Assembly (NCBI RefSeq): GCF_004378355.1
Contig: NZ_SNUB01000003.1
Span: 118,302-182,301 of the forward strand
Direction: 5' to 3'
Origin: Psychromonas algicola
GTDB taxonomy: Bacteria > Pseudomonadota > Gammaproteobacteria > Enterobacterales > Psychromonadaceae
DNA: 64,000 bases
A program made the translations under genes and the position numbers. Numbering within the stretch: the first letter of the stretch is position 1; each line of letters opens with the position of its first letter. Under the pieces are notes generated by a model that saw nothing but the letters and a program-made list of their open reading frames with translations, was not told where the DNA came from and searched no databases. Below, piece after piece: positions 1 through 8,109 of this stretch.

Positions 1-590
1 TGACCTAGTTTTTGTAAGTATGCAATCAATGCTTGCATTTCAGTCTTACCTTCAACCGCCGCTTTTGCTCCAGCGATATCTTCATCGGTATAAGGCACCT
101 TGAAGTTATTTCTGAAAATCTCTAACTTACGTGCAGTATCTTCACCTGTTAAAGTATTTGTTGCTAACCATGGGAAGCCAGGCATATTAGATTGAGGTAC
201 TACATCACGAGGATTAAGTAAGTGTACTTCATGCCATGCATCTGAATAACGACCACCAACACGTGCTAGATCAGGACCGGTACGTTTAGAACCCCATAGG
301 AATGGATGTTCCCATACATGCTCACCAGCCATACTGTAGTGTCCATAACGTTCTGTTTCAGCACGGAAAGGGCGGATCATTTGGCTGTGACATACACTAC
401 AACCTTCGCGAATATAGATATCACGTCCTTCCATTTCTAATGCTGTATACGGAACAAGTGTATCAACAGGTTCATTGGTTTCTTTTTGAAATATTAATGG
501 CGTGATTTGAGCCAAGCCACCAAAACTAATCGCGATGATAATGAAGATAGCTAATAAGCCAACATTCTTTTCAATAAATTCGTGTTTCAT
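1..590 (-). CDS. ccoO: cbb3-type cytochrome c oxidase subunit II (3' end outside window)
   Basis: CcoO is the membrane-anchored monoheme cytochrome c subunit that passes electrons to CcoN in the high-affinity cbb3 oxidase of the inner membrane. Translating the minus strand from the ATG at 588-590 gives an N-terminal membrane helix (about residues 10-28), the heme c motif CSVCH at residues 64-68, the QMIRPFR segment just after it, and a candidate axial Met at 136 in SNMPGFPW. About 196 residues are visible; the family is usually slightly over 200, so only the last few are missing. It starts 13 bp after the ccoN stop, as the second gene of the ccoNO operon. Confidence 0.97.
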   Translation of the reverse strand, partial: MKHEFIEKNVGLLAIFIIIAISFGGLAQITPLIFQKETNEPVDTLVPYTALEMEGRDIYIREGCSVCHSQMIRPFRAETERYGHYSMAGEHVWEHPFLWGSKRTGPDLARVGGRYSDAWHEVHLLNPRDVVPQSNMPGFPWLATNTLTGEDTARKLEIFRNNFKVPYTDEDIAGAKAAVEGKTEMQALIAYLQKLG

Positions 591-603
591 TATTAACTCT
601 CCT

Positions 604-2034
604 CTAACCTAATTCTTGAGGCTTGATAGAGCCTTCTTCAGCAGAAATCGTTTTGTATGTGTTGTAAGCCATAATAAACATACCGCTTAGGAAGATAATG
701 CCACCTAATAAACGCATTGCGTAGAATGGGTAAGATTTTTCTAATGACTCAACAAATGTGTAAGTTAATGTACCGTCTGCGTTTACCGCTCTCCACATTA
801 GACCTTGCATCACACCTGAAATCCACATTGCTACGATATAGAAAACAGTACCGATAGTGGCTAACCAGAAATGTAAGTTAACTAATGCCGTGCTGTACAT
901 ACCATTTTGACCGAATAAACGAGGAATCAAGTGGTAAAGAGAACCGATTGAAACCATTGCAACCCAACCAAGTGCACCTGAGTGTACGTGGCCGATTGTC
1001 CAGTCTGTGTAATGAGATAAAGCATTAACCGTTTTAATTGCCATCATTGGACCTTCAAACGTAGACATACCGTAGAAAGATAATGAAACCACTAAAAAAC
1101 GTAAAATAGGGTCAGTACGTAGTTTATGCCAAGCACCAGAAAGCGTCATGATACCGTTGATCATACCACCCCAAGATGGAGCAAATAGAATTAAAGACAT
1201 CACCATACCTAAAGATTGAGCCCAATCAGGTAATGCTGTGTAATGTAGATGATGTGGGCCAGCCCAGATGTATACCGCAATTAAAGCCCAAAAATGGATA
1301 ATTGATAAACGGTAAGAGTAAACAGGACGGTTAGCTTGTTTAGGTACGAAGTAATACATCATGCCTAAAAAACCTGCTGTTAATAAGAAACCAACTGCGT
1401 TATGTCCATACCACCATTGCACCATGGCATCAACGGCTCCAGCGTAAACTGAGTATGATTTCATTGAACTCATAGACACAGGAATTGCTAAACTATTTAC
1501 AATATGTAATACCGCAACAGTTAGAATGAACGCACCAAAGAACCAGTTAGCTACATAAATATGAGATGTCTTACGTATTGCTAATGTCCCAAAGAAAACC
1601 GTCGCATAAACAACCCAAATAGCAGTAATCAATAAATCGATTGGCCACTCTAGTTCTGCGTATTCTTTAGAGGTTGTGTAACCTAGAGGTAAAGAAATTG
1701 CAGCAGAAAGAATAACTAATTGCCATCCCCAAAATACAATTGAAGCTAACGGACCACCAAACAATCTTGTTTGACAGGTACGTTGTACCACGTAAAAAGA
1801 AGTTGCCATTAACGCTGATGTACCAAATGCAAAAATAACAGCATTAGTATGTAATGGACGTAAGCGGCTATAAGTAAGCCAAGGCGTATCGAAATTTAAA
1901 GCAGGCCAGACAAGTTGAGCGGCGATAATTACGCCAACTGCCATACCTACAATACCCCAGAGGATAGTGGTAAGCGTAAACTGACGAACAACTTTCATGT
2001 TGTAATCAGGTTGTATATTGGTTGCGGTTGTCAT
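604..2034 (-). CDS. ccoN: cbb3-type cytochrome c oxidase catalytic subunit I
   Basis: CcoN holds the low-spin heme and the heme/CuB centre that reduces oxygen and pumps protons. The product has about 12 hydrophobic helices and the usual ligand segments: [19 protein letters not shown], the His pair in AGPHHLHY, and [10 protein letters not shown] choose the ATG at 2034 (476 aa), which has GGA nine bases upstream; an in-frame ATG at 2052 would add six residues but lacks a ribosome site. ccoO follows after 13 bp. Such operons are usually activated by FNR at low oxygen, but I see no clear FNR box between 2035 and 2254. Confidence 0.97.
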   Translation of the reverse strand: MTTATNIQPDYNMKVVRQFTLTTILWGIVGMAVGVIIAAQLVWPALNFDTPWLTYSRLRPLHTNAVIFAFGTSALMATSFYVVQRTCQTRLFGGPLASIVFWGWQLVILSAAISLPLGYTTSKEYAELEWPIDLLITAIWVVYATVFFGTLAIRKTSHIYVANWFFGAFILTVAVLHIVNSLAIPVSMSSMKSYSVYAGAVDAMVQWWYGHNAVGFLLTAGFLGMMYYFVPKQANRPVYSYRLSIIHFWALIAVYIWAGPHHLHYTALPDWAQSLGMVMSLILFAPSWGGMINGIMTLSGAWHKLRTDPILRFLVVSLSFYGMSTFEGPMMAIKTVNALSHYTDWTIGHVHSGALGWVAMVSIGSLYHLIPRLFGQNGMYSTALVNLHFWLATIGTVFYIVAMWISGVMQGLMWRAVNADGTLTYTFVESLEKSYPFYAMRLLGGIIFLSGMFIMAYNTYKTISAEEGSIKPQELG

Positions 2035-2254
2035 TGTATTGATTCCATGCATTTATTTATAATGTACGTTTATTAGACGTAATAATAAGTATTCAATAAT
2101 AGAAACTATCAAAGTAAATTCAAAAGTTCTATATTTGAGGCGAAGTTTACGCGACAATTGAAAAAATAAACAGATTTGCATTGCTTTAATGTTAATAAAA
2201 CTAAGGTTTATGTTAAAAAATGCGCGTTAACCATTATTTTTACAGGGAATTACA

Positions 2255-2752
2255 ATGTTAACAAAAAGCAGATTGATTCAATTGCTTATTATGCTGTGTT
2301 TGCTAATCGGGCTTTTTATCTGGCGTACCATTGAATCAATGACTGACAAACAAGCAACGACGAGTGATGAAACATCGATTGAAGCACTAATTTTAGATGA
2401 AAGTGTTTGTGATTTTTCTAAAGATTGCACCTTTAATTCCCCTTTTGGGGCATTCACGTTATCCGTTGAAGAAAGGGAAATTACACCTGAAAGTTGGTTT
2501 CATCTGACGCTAAAAAGCGAATTGAAAAATTGGAAAGTGTTGAGCGCAAAAACAATTGGCAAAACTATGTTTATGGGAAAAATACCAATGCAATTTTCTC
2601 AAGTAACAGAAATTGAAGGACAATTTATTTCAACTACAAAAAGTATGGTAGGAGTCTGTACTACTGATAGGATGTTATGGCGCTTTGATATTACTGTTGA
2701 AGTCGATAATACGCCTGTTAATTTATATTATGATTTCTTAATTATTCGATAG
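2255..2752 (+). CDS. Membrane-anchored hypothetical protein, divergent from ccoN
   Basis: I do not recognise the function. The 165-aa product has one N-terminal hydrophobic helix (about residues 8-24) followed by a hydrophilic domain that should face the periplasm. That domain has three Cys (two in CDFSKDC, one in GVCTTD) and a Met-rich patch (KTMFMGKIPM). AGGGAA lies just upstream of the ATG. It diverges from ccoN across about 220 bp. Location plus Cys and Met suggest, as inference only, a periplasmic role in oxidase or copper metabolism. Confidence 0.75.
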   Translation: MLTKSRLIQLLIMLCLLIGLFIWRTIESMTDKQATTSDETSIEALILDESVCDFSKDCTFNSPFGAFTLSVEEREITPESWFHLTLKSELKNWKVLSAKTIGKTMFMGKIPMQFSQVTEIEGQFISTTKSMVGVCTTDRMLWRFDITVEVDNTPVNLYYDFLIIR

Positions 2753-2765
2753 TTAGTAATCAAAA

Positions 2766-2809
2766 ATATGCATAACAAGTGAAAGTAGAACAATCATTGT
2801 TATGCATAT
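2766..2809. terminator. Inverted repeat between convergent genes, probable bidirectional terminator
   Basis: Perfect 13-bp arms (ATATGCATAACAA and its complement) with an 18-nt loop lie between the stops of the plus-strand hypothetical gene and the minus-strand DoxX gene. There is no long T-run, so termination is inferred from position and symmetry. Confidence 0.5.
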
Positions 2810-2821
2810 CGAGTGTATGTT

Positions 2822-3277
2822 TTAGAATTTATCTAAACGGTTGTTTTTTCTAGTTAATAAGTGATCAACTGAAATTTTACCAGCGCCCCACATAATGTTC
2901 ATCAAAATAAGTGCTCCCCATAACTGATGGTCATAAAAACCACCTTTCCATAATACTGGGTATGAAATAACTGCCACCATATTCACCATAAACAGACCAA
3001 TCGCTACCGGGCGAGTGAGTAAGCCAAGGACAAAGAAAATAGGTAATACTAGTTCAGCAGCCGTTGCTAAATAAGCAGCTAATTCCCAAGGAATTAAAGG
3101 AACTTGATATTCTTCTTTAAATAAATATAAAGTGCTATCCCAGGTGGTTACTTTTAAATAGCCTGATTTCCAAAATACATTAGCAACCCACAAGCGAGCG
3201 GCTAATAACACTAAAGGCTCTATATATTGCTGAAGAGCCTTAACTGCTTGCTCATAAAAATTGATTAATGCATTCAT
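2822..3277 (-). CDS. DoxX-family membrane protein of the bufferin operon (BufD-like)
   Basis: 151-aa DoxX-type inner-membrane protein with four predicted helices; the segment AAELVLPIFFVLGLLTRP is typical of the family. It is the last gene of a four-gene operon; its ATG overlaps the preceding stop by four bases (ATGA). DoxX genes commonly accompany the MNIO enzyme, partner protein and Cys-containing precursor in bufferin clusters. Its exact job is not established; a role in membrane redox chemistry or in handling the modified peptide is inference. Confidence 0.85.
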   Translation of the reverse strand: MNALINFYEQAVKALQQYIEPLVLLAARLWVANVFWKSGYLKVTTWDSTLYLFKEEYQVPLIPWELAAYLATAAELVLPIFFVLGLLTRPVAIGLFMVNMVAVISYPVLWKGGFYDHQLWGALILMNIMWGAGKISVDHLLTRKNNRLDKF

Positions 3278-4071
3278 TGTTTTCCCTTATTTTCATTGAT
3301 AGTAAATCCACTGATTAAATTTGCTGTTAATAAGTCACTTAACTGCTCTTGCAAACTGCTAGGTTGCAAATTTTCTAAAGTCACCTTTTGTTGTAGTTGT
3401 TTAATTAATTGCCATTGAGGCTCTGACAGTTCAATTACATTAATAGTAAAGTCTGGGTTCTTTTGTAATAAAAGGTAGCACTCATGGTTAAGATCAGCCT
3501 CTTTAACATCATTGTTTTTTATCATATTGAATAATAAGTAGATGTTTTGTGTGCTATCAAAAACAAGGTAATCAGATCTGATTAAAAATTGTAGTTCAGC
3601 AAAATCATCAGCTGCAACTTGTTGTAAAGCTTGAGGATCAAATGCACTTTGTTGTATTGGTAAATTTTGAGAATGCTCATATAACGATTCAAATTTAGCC
3701 ATTTCTGCTATATAAGGCATCTCCGCTAACTGCGGTAATGTGCTTAGGTATTCGGGGAAGCCTTCGCCATATACTCGAATATTATTTTCCGTAGGTGGAT
3801 TATTTAACAGATAGTGCCTTGCAACGCTTTCAAAAAACTCGTCTCCCACTAATTGCAGAGTACAGTTATAAACTGCTTTTAAGCTATCCGTTACGCTGAT
3901 TACAAAATTATTACGATGTATCTGTAATAACTGATCCGCACTAAAGCCAACTTTTTCTTTTAATTGCGAAGCAATATCTGAATCTTGATATAATAGTGTT
4001 TGGCTAAAAGCTTCCTGGAGGGCTTTAAGTTTTAAAGGAGTAAATTTCCCCATATTTGTATCGTTATCCAT
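3274..4071 (-). CDS. MNIO partner protein, HvfC/BufC family (DUF2063)
   Basis: 265-aa protein whose N-terminal half matches the HvfC/BufC (DUF2063) family: IHRNNFVISVTDSLKAVYNCT, VGDEFFESVARHYLLNNPP and the AKFESLYEHS stretch. In these systems the protein partners the MNIO enzyme and is thought to present the precursor for cysteine modification. Its start overlaps the upstream enzyme gene by eight bases and its stop overlaps the DoxX start by four, which implies translational coupling. It is often annotated as putative DNA-binding; the operon context argues against that name. Confidence 0.9.
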   Translation of the reverse strand: MDNDTNMGKFTPLKLKALQEAFSQTLLYQDSDIASQLKEKVGFSADQLLQIHRNNFVISVTDSLKAVYNCTLQLVGDEFFESVARHYLLNNPPTENNIRVYGEGFPEYLSTLPQLAEMPYIAEMAKFESLYEHSQNLPIQQSAFDPQALQQVAADDFAELQFLIRSDYLVFDSTQNIYLLFNMIKNNDVKEADLNHECYLLLQKNPDFTINVIELSEPQWQLIKQLQQKVTLENLQPSSLQEQLSDLLTANLISGFTINENKGKQ

Positions 4072-4903
4072 GAGATGAGTCCGTTAAAATATGTTTTGCT
4101 TTATCACGTTCACTTAATAAAACAGAAATATCAGGTAAATCTGCATCCCACTCGATTAAAGTGACTGCATTATGAATTTTGCCAATATTATCTTTATATA
4201 ACTGCCAAACGGGTTGGTTAATTGGTTTACTGTGTGTGTCGATGAGAATATCACCGTTTTCAAATTCTTTACGCGTATGTCCTGCTAAATGGATTTCTTG
4301 CACTTTGTTAAAATGAATTATGTCTAAATATTGCTGTGCTGAAAAATCATTATTTACTGCACTCACATAAATATTATTAATGTCTAGCAATAAACCACAG
4401 CCTGTTTTTTCACTAATTTGATTAAGAAACTCTGCTTCAGGAAGATCAGTTTCTTGATACTCTAAATAAGAAGAGGGGTTTTCAATAATAATTTGCGTTT
4501 GTAAATAATCTTGTACTTGATTGATATTGCTAACAAAACGCATTAGCGCTTCGTATGTATAAGGTACAGGCAATAAATCATTAAAATAAGCACCTTGTAA
4601 TGAGCTCCAACTTAAATGATCAGAGACTAAAAAAGGGTTAAATTCATTAATTAACGTTTTTAATTGCTTTAAATGTTTAATTGAAACTGCTTCATCACTG
4701 CCCAGAGAAAGGCCGATTCCATGAAAGCTTAAAGGGTAATGTTGGCTGATTTGTTGTAGATAAGAGTAATGTAATGAGTGCGGGTCAAAATAGTTTTCAC
4801 TATGTACTTCTAGAAAATCTATTGCAGGTTTAGTTTGTTCAATTACTTGATAGTGTTCAGGCCTTAACCCTATCCCTACATTAGTTGTTTTTGGACTATG
4901 CAC
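4064..4903 (-). CDS. MNIO-family (DUF692) peptide-modifying iron enzyme, BufB-like
   Basis: 279-aa TIM-barrel protein of the multinuclear non-heme iron oxidase family. Visible metal-site segments are FLEVHSENYFD, SFHGIGLSLGS, SDHLSW, ENPSSYLEY, LLLDINNIYVSA, EIHLAGH and TLIEWDADLP; these supply the His, Glu, Asp and Asn ligands. Family members oxidise cysteines of a precursor peptide; in bufferins this makes copper-binding thiooxazole groups. The neighbouring Cys-bearing precursor supports that substrate. The gene lies about 70 bp after the precursor gene and overlaps the partner gene. Confidence 0.93.
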   Translation of the reverse strand: MHSPKTTNVGIGLRPEHYQVIEQTKPAIDFLEVHSENYFDPHSLHYSYLQQISQHYPLSFHGIGLSLGSDEAVSIKHLKQLKTLINEFNPFLVSDHLSWSSLQGAYFNDLLPVPYTYEALMRFVSNINQVQDYLQTQIIIENPSSYLEYQETDLPEAEFLNQISEKTGCGLLLDINNIYVSAVNNDFSAQQYLDIIHFNKVQEIHLAGHTRKEFENGDILIDTHSKPINQPVWQLYKDNIGKIHNAVTLIEWDADLPDISVLLSERDKAKHILTDSSHG

Positions 4904-4974
4904 ATTTATGTCCTTGTAAATGCTGTATAATGACCGGGTTGCCCCGGTCTAAATTCATTAAACGTAAATAATTA

Positions 4975-5235
4975 TTAAGCTGTAGGAGTTAAGCTTCCGC
5001 CTGTAATTTTTCCACATAAACCTTTTGGTACTGCGATGAATGCATCACCTTGGTTATCAACAGTTGACGTACCAGCACAAGAACTTGTGTTCGTTGCACA
5101 ATCATTTTGACCAGCAAGTGCAATTCCGTAACATTTTTCTTTGCTTGCTGCCATTGCTGGAGCTGAAACTAGGCTGCCGCCAACTGTAATAAGAGTAGAA
5201 ACTGTCGCTGCTAGTGCAAGATTTGATTTTTTCAT
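4975..5235 (-). CDS. Bufferin-type copper-binding precursor peptide (DUF2282, BufA1-like)
   Basis: 86-aa precursor with a signal peptide (residues 1 to about 30, ending PAMAA) followed by a short domain with four Cys at 35, 46, 53 and 74 in the contexts EKCYG, NDCAT, SSCAG and GLCGK. This is the DUF2282 pattern: secreted ribosomal peptides whose cysteines are modified by the adjacent MNIO enzyme and which buffer copper in the periplasm. AAGGA precedes the ATG. It is first in the operon, and the long A/T-rich upstream region has two palindromes. Modification and copper binding are family knowledge, not visible here. Confidence 0.9.
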   Translation of the reverse strand: MKKSNLALAATVSTLITVGGSLVSAPAMAASKEKCYGIALAGQNDCATNTSSCAGTSTVDNQGDAFIAVPKGLCGKITGGSLTPTA

Positions 5236-5266
5236 GAGATGTATCCTTTATTTTTAATGTAAAATG

Positions 5267-5281
5267 GCACGTATTACGTGC
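5267..5281. promoter_or_regulatory. 15-bp palindrome in the 5' region of the bufferin gene
   Basis: GCACGTATTACGTGC is a 7-1-7 perfect palindrome 32 bp upstream of the precursor start codon. It could be an operator or an mRNA hairpin; no known factor is recognised. Confidence 0.45.
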
Positions 5282-5299
5282 GTAGATTATATGTTCAAT

Positions 5300-5316
5300 G
5301 ATATATACCGTATATC
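5300..5316. promoter_or_regulatory. Second inverted repeat upstream of the bufferin gene
   Basis: GATATA-TACCG-TATATC, a perfect 6-bp inverted repeat, lies 19 bp upstream of the first palindrome. The rest of the 313-bp gap to the sigma-factor gene is A/T-rich, with a third inverted repeat at 5416-5436. Confidence 0.35.
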
Positions 5317-5415
5317 TAGAAAAAAAATTTCAATTAATTTAAAATTTTTTTTTACAAAAATGTAACTTTAGTTCTTTTTAGATAAAATCATTTTTTTCGA
5401 CAATTTATTTAAAGG

Positions 5416-5436
5416 TTGGTATTTAATCATTACCAA
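5416..5436. promoter_or_regulatory. Inverted repeat between the bufferin operon and the ECF sigma gene
   Basis: TTGGTA and TACCAA arms, spaced by nine bases, lie in the divergent intergenic region. Closer to the sigma gene the motif GATAAC..CGGATA is repeated (about 5490-5526). Either could take part in control, but I cannot assign a consensus ECF promoter. Confidence 0.3.
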
Positions 5437-5548
5437 TCAAAGTACCTTATTCAGTCACTAGCTAAGACTTTAAATTAAGGCTTTATAAGATAACAACGGA
5501 TAGGCTTTCTAAGTGATAACGGATATAAATAAGTAGTTAAGGAATTTA

Positions 5549-6112
5549 ATGAATCTTTTTACAAAAAAGCGAAATAAAAGTTCATCATCCTCGGTCATTA
5601 AGGATATGGATAGAAAACAAAAAAGATACGAGTCATTAGTGAACGTCTACAGTGCCGACTTATACCGTTATGCTTACTGGGTATGTCGTGATTCTGAGGT
5701 CGCTCAAGATCTAGTACAAGAAACTTGCTTACGAGCTTGGAAAAGCATTGATAGCTTATTAGATGACAAATCAGCCAAAGGTTGGTTATTCACTATATTA
5801 AGGCGTGAAAATGCACGACGCTTTGAGCGTAAACAATTATCTTTAGTAGATATCGATGATTACGAGATCGCTGCGGAAGAAGACACTAACCATTATGATA
5901 AAGAACTTATTAACCAGAAAATAGCTGCATTACCAACGGATTATAAAGAGCCGCTACTTTTACAGTTAATTGCAGGTTTTACAGCTGATGAAATAGCTGA
6001 ACAATTAAGTTTGAATAAGAACACCGTTTTAACACGGTTATTCAGAGCGAAGAATTTGCTCAAAACCAATTTGAAAGTTGAGATTGAAAATAATGGAGAA
6101 GCGCATGGATGA
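5549..6112 (+). CDS. ECF-family RNA polymerase sigma factor
   Basis: 187-aa sigma factor with region 2 (YSADLYRYAYWVCRDSEVAQDLVQETCLRAWKS, residues about 35-67) and region 4 helix-turn-helix (GFTADEIAEQLSLNKNTVLTRLFRAKNLL, about 143-171). The length and lack of other regions fit group IV/ECF factors. AAGGA lies eight bases before the ATG. It is co-transcribed with the overlapping anti-sigma gene and points away from the bufferin operon, a familiar arrangement for metal-responsive ECF control. That it drives that operon is inferred from position. Confidence 0.93.
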   Translation: MNLFTKKRNKSSSSSVIKDMDRKQKRYESLVNVYSADLYRYAYWVCRDSEVAQDLVQETCLRAWKSIDSLLDDKSAKGWLFTILRRENARRFERKQLSLVDIDDYEIAAEEDTNHYDKELINQKIAALPTDYKEPLLLQLIAGFTADEIAEQLSLNKNTVLTRLFRAKNLLKTNLKVEIENNGEAHG

Positions 6113-6821
6113 TATATTATTTCGTCATACCGCGATTGCGACACCTAATGAAAAGTCAGAAGATTTTTTAGACAAGTTAGCAGAGTCGGAGTGTGCACAA
6201 AAGTTAGTAAAAGAAAGTAAAGAATTCGATCAACTATTAAAAGATAGTTTAAAGATCGATGTTCCAGATGATCTCGCTAATAAAATTCTTTTAGAACAAA
6301 GTTTTGCGATTGAGCAAGACAGAGCCGTGAGCAATCGCTGGCATATTGCAATCGCTGCTTCAATTGCGTTTGTTATCGGATTAAGTGTACCTGTGGTAAA
6401 CAGTACTCTTAACCATCAAACACCGAATATTGGTAGTGTTGCTTTACAACATGTTCAAGAAGAGTACTTTTTAACAGCAAAAGTGAACGAGCAAGCTAGT
6501 TTACAAAATGTAAATGTTAAATTAGCGCGTTATGGTGCAGAAGCAAGTGGCGGGTTAGGTAATGTTTACTTTGTAAATTATTGTAGTTTTGAAGGTACTT
6601 CAGCATTACATATGATTTTACAAGGTGAAAAAGGACGTGTAACTGTATTTATTGTTCCGGATGATGCAGATTTCACACCGGCTGCTGAATTTGATAACCA
6701 ACACTTTAAAGGTATTTCAGAACATATCGGTAAAGCAAAAGTTGTTATTGTTGGTGAGCACGATGAACCACTTGAAAAAATGAAAACAATGTTAGATAAA
6801 AACATTAAATGGGATATCTAA
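6105..6821 (+). CDS. Membrane anti-sigma factor, DUF3379-like
   Basis: 238-aa protein with a hydrophilic N-terminal domain of about 80 residues, one membrane helix (WHIAIAASIAFVIGLSVPVV) and a C-terminal domain that should lie in the periplasm. This is the layout of anti-sigma factors that hold an ECF sigma at the membrane; the sequence resembles DUF3379 proteins. I start at the ATG at 6105, preceded by GGAGA and overlapping the sigma stop by eight bases; an upstream TTG (6078) is less likely. The C-terminal domain has one Cys (NYCSFEG), a possible sensor residue by inference. Confidence 0.85.
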   Translation: MDDILFRHTAIATPNEKSEDFLDKLAESECAQKLVKESKEFDQLLKDSLKIDVPDDLANKILLEQSFAIEQDRAVSNRWHIAIAASIAFVIGLSVPVVNSTLNHQTPNIGSVALQHVQEEYFLTAKVNEQASLQNVNVKLARYGAEASGGLGNVYFVNYCSFEGTSALHMILQGEKGRVTVFIVPDDADFTPAAEFDNQHFKGISEHIGKAKVVIVGEHDEPLEKMKTMLDKNIKWDI

Positions 6822-6868
6822 TTTCTGCTTTTATTATAGAATAAAACAGGGATTTGCCTATAATTGTG

Positions 6869-6903
6869 ATTGGTTGCTTGAATTATCAGCAACCAATTTT
6901 TTT
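6869..6903 (+). terminator. Rho-independent terminator after the sigma/anti-sigma operon
   Basis: A 10-bp perfect stem (ATTGGTTGCT/AGCAACCAAT), nine-base loop and seven T residues. Confidence 0.9.
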
Positions 6904-6917
6904 ATCTGCCTTTTTTG

Positions 6918-6946
6918 TTGACATGGGTAAACGCAAAAAATATACT
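6918..6946 (+). promoter_or_regulatory. Strong sigma-70 promoter of the tRNA-Asn operon
   Basis: TTGACA (6918-6923), exactly 17 bases, then TATACT (6941-6946), followed by the GC-rich discriminator GCGGCCC. A near-consensus promoter with such a discriminator is typical of stringently controlled stable-RNA operons. Transcription should begin near 6953, in a degenerate CCCTCTTTAACGAGACAC leader that already resembles the half-tRNA copies. Confidence 0.85.
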
Positions 6947-7006
6947 GCGGCCCTCTTTAACGAGACACTGTTAATTTATTGTTAGTGTTAACGGTTTTAA
7001 AAAAAA

Positions 7007-7083
7007 TCCTCTTTAGCTCGGTTGGTAGAGCAATAGAGACACTGTTAATCCGTATTTAGATTTTTCAGTGAAAAAGTTACAAT
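7007..7083 (+). pseudogene. Half-tRNA-Asn copy A
   Basis: 77-nt unit that begins as tRNA-Asn (TCCTCTTTAGCTC, D arm intact) but after AGAGCAAT departs into AGAGACACTGTTAATC and a hairpin closed by CACTG/CAGTG. There is no T arm, no 3' acceptor strand and no CCA, so it cannot be a functional tRNA. Confidence 0.85.
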
Positions 7084-7160
7084 TCCTCTTTAGCTCGGTT
7101 GGTAGAGCAATAGAGACACTGTTAATCCGTATTTAGATTATTCTGTGAGAAAGTTACAAT
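7084..7160 (+). pseudogene. Half-tRNA-Asn copy B
   Basis: 77 nt, directly abutting copy A and the first intact tRNA-Asn. Same 5' tRNA half and same alternative hairpin; one base change weakens the CACTG pairing (CTGTG). Confidence 0.85.
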
Positions 7161-7236
7161 TCCTCTTTAGCTCAGTTGGTAGAGCAACGGACTGTTAATC
7201 CGTGTGTCGCTGGTTCAAGCCCAGCAAGAGGAGCCA
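7161..7236 (+). tRNA. tRNA-Asn (GTT), copy 1
   Basis: 76 nt including encoded CCA. Acceptor TCCTCTT/AAGAGGA, D stem GCTC/GAGC, anticodon stem ACGGA/TCCGT with loop CTGTTAA (anticodon GTT), T stem GCTGG/CCAGC, discriminator G. Confidence 0.97.
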
Positions 7237-7287
7237 CATTTAGTTAAGCTTGATGATTCGAGCATAACGAAGTCGCAAGACTTAAAA

Positions 7288-7373
7288 TTGTTAGCTCAGT
7301 TGGTAGAGCAACGGACTGTCCTCTTTTGAAGGTATAGCGTGTGTCGCTAGTTCAAGCCCAGCAAGAGGAGCCA
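7288..7373 (+). pseudogene. Chimeric tRNA-Asn-like copy with altered anticodon loop
   Basis: The D arm, T arm, 3' acceptor strand and CCA match tRNA-Asn, but the 5' acceptor strand is lost. In addition TAATCC after ACGGACTGT is replaced by the 19-nt CCTCTTTTGAAGGTATAGC. It cannot form a normal acceptor stem. The same replacement recurs at 8174-8250. Confidence 0.8.
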
Positions 7374-7438
7374 CATTTAGTTAAGCTTGATGATTCGAGC
7401 ATAACGAGTCTGATAATTTGAAGACTTAAAAGAACAAT

Positions 7439-7515
7439 TCCTCTTTAGCTCGGTTGGTAGAGCAATAGAGACACTGTTAATCCGTATTTAGATTATTCAG
7501 TGAGAAAGTTACAAT
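7439..7515 (+). pseudogene. Half-tRNA-Asn copy C
   Basis: 77 nt, same structure as copy A; immediately precedes intact tRNA copy 2. First member of the 219-nt tandem unit. Confidence 0.85.
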
Positions 7516-7591
7516 TCCTCTTTAGCTCAGTTGGTAGAGCAACGGACTGTTAATCCGTGTGTCGCTGGTTCAAGCCCAGCAAGAGGAGCCA
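7516..7591 (+). tRNA. tRNA-Asn (GTT), copy 2
   Basis: 76 nt, identical to copy 1 by eye, with encoded CCA. Confidence 0.97.
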
Positions 7592-7657
7592 CATTTAGTT
7601 AAGCTTGATGATTCGAGCATAACGAAGTCTGATAATTTGAAGACTTAAAAGAACAAT

Positions 7658-7734
7658 TCCTCTTTAGCTCGGTTGGTAGAGCGATAGAGACACTGTTAAT
7701 CCGTATTTAGATTATTCAGTGAGAAAGTTACAAT
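7658..7734 (+). pseudogene. Half-tRNA-Asn copy D
   Basis: 77 nt, 219 bp downstream of copy C, D arm variant GAGCGAT. Followed directly by intact tRNA copy 3. Confidence 0.85.
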
Positions 7735-7810
7735 TCCTCTTTAGCTCAGTTGGTAGAGCAACGGACTGTTAATCCGTGTGTCGCTGGTTCAAGCCCAGCA
7801 AGAGGAGCCA
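7735..7810 (+). tRNA. tRNA-Asn (GTT), copy 3
   Basis: 76 nt, identical to copies 1 and 2 by eye; starts 219 bp after copy 2. Confidence 0.97.
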
Positions 7811-7875
7811 CATTTAGTTAAGCTTGATGATTCGAGCATAACGAGTCTGATAATTTGAAGACTTAAAAGAACAAT

Positions 7876-7952
7876 TCCTCTTTAGCTCGATTGGTAGAGC
7901 AATAGAGACACTGTTAATCCGTATTTAGATTATTCAGTGAGAAAGTTACAAT
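7876..7952 (+). pseudogene. Half-tRNA-Asn copy E
   Basis: 77 nt, 218 bp after copy D, D loop variant GATTGGTA. Followed not by a tRNA but by half-copy F. Confidence 0.85.
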
Positions 7953-8028
7953 TCCTCTTTAGCTCAGTTGGTAGAGCGATAGAGACACTGTTAATTCATT
8001 GTTAGGATTAACAATTTAGAAAGACAAT
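7953..8028 (+). pseudogene. Half-tRNA-Asn copy F with a different hairpin
   Basis: 76 nt. The 5' tRNA half is kept but the 3' part differs from copies A-E: a 7-bp perfect stem TGTTAAT/ATTAACA replaces the CACTG/CAGTG hairpin. The operon leader at 6951-7006 has a related GTTAA/TTAAC hairpin. Confidence 0.8.
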
Positions 8029-8104
8029 TCCTCTTTAGCTCAGTTGGTAGAGCAACGGACTGTTAATCCGTGTGTCGCTGGTTCAAGCCCAGCAAGAGGA
8101 GCCA
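8029..8104 (+). tRNA. tRNA-Asn (GTT), copy 4
   Basis: 76 nt, identical to the other intact copies by eye; last tRNA before the terminator. Confidence 0.97.
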
Positions 8105-8109
8105 CATTT

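Larger units (their letters stand above)
7439..7875 (+). repeat. 219-nt tandem unit: half-tRNA, tRNA-Asn, spacer
   Basis: Two full tandem copies (7439 and 7658), a third begun at 7876, and a related partial unit at 7084-7283. The spacer after each tRNA carries two small hairpins: GCTTGA/TCGAGC with a TGAT loop, and an AAGTC/GACTT stem. The loop of the second differs between copies (GCAA in one, a longer loop in the others) while the stem is kept, which suggests processing structures. Confidence 0.85.

Noticed and set aside
302..505. 67-residue plus-strand frame
   Set aside because: Lies antisense to the heme region of ccoO; a shadow of that gene.
2035..2254. FNR box upstream of ccoN
   Set aside because: Several TTGA/TCAA half-sites are present but no pair has the TTGAT-N4-ATCAA spacing.
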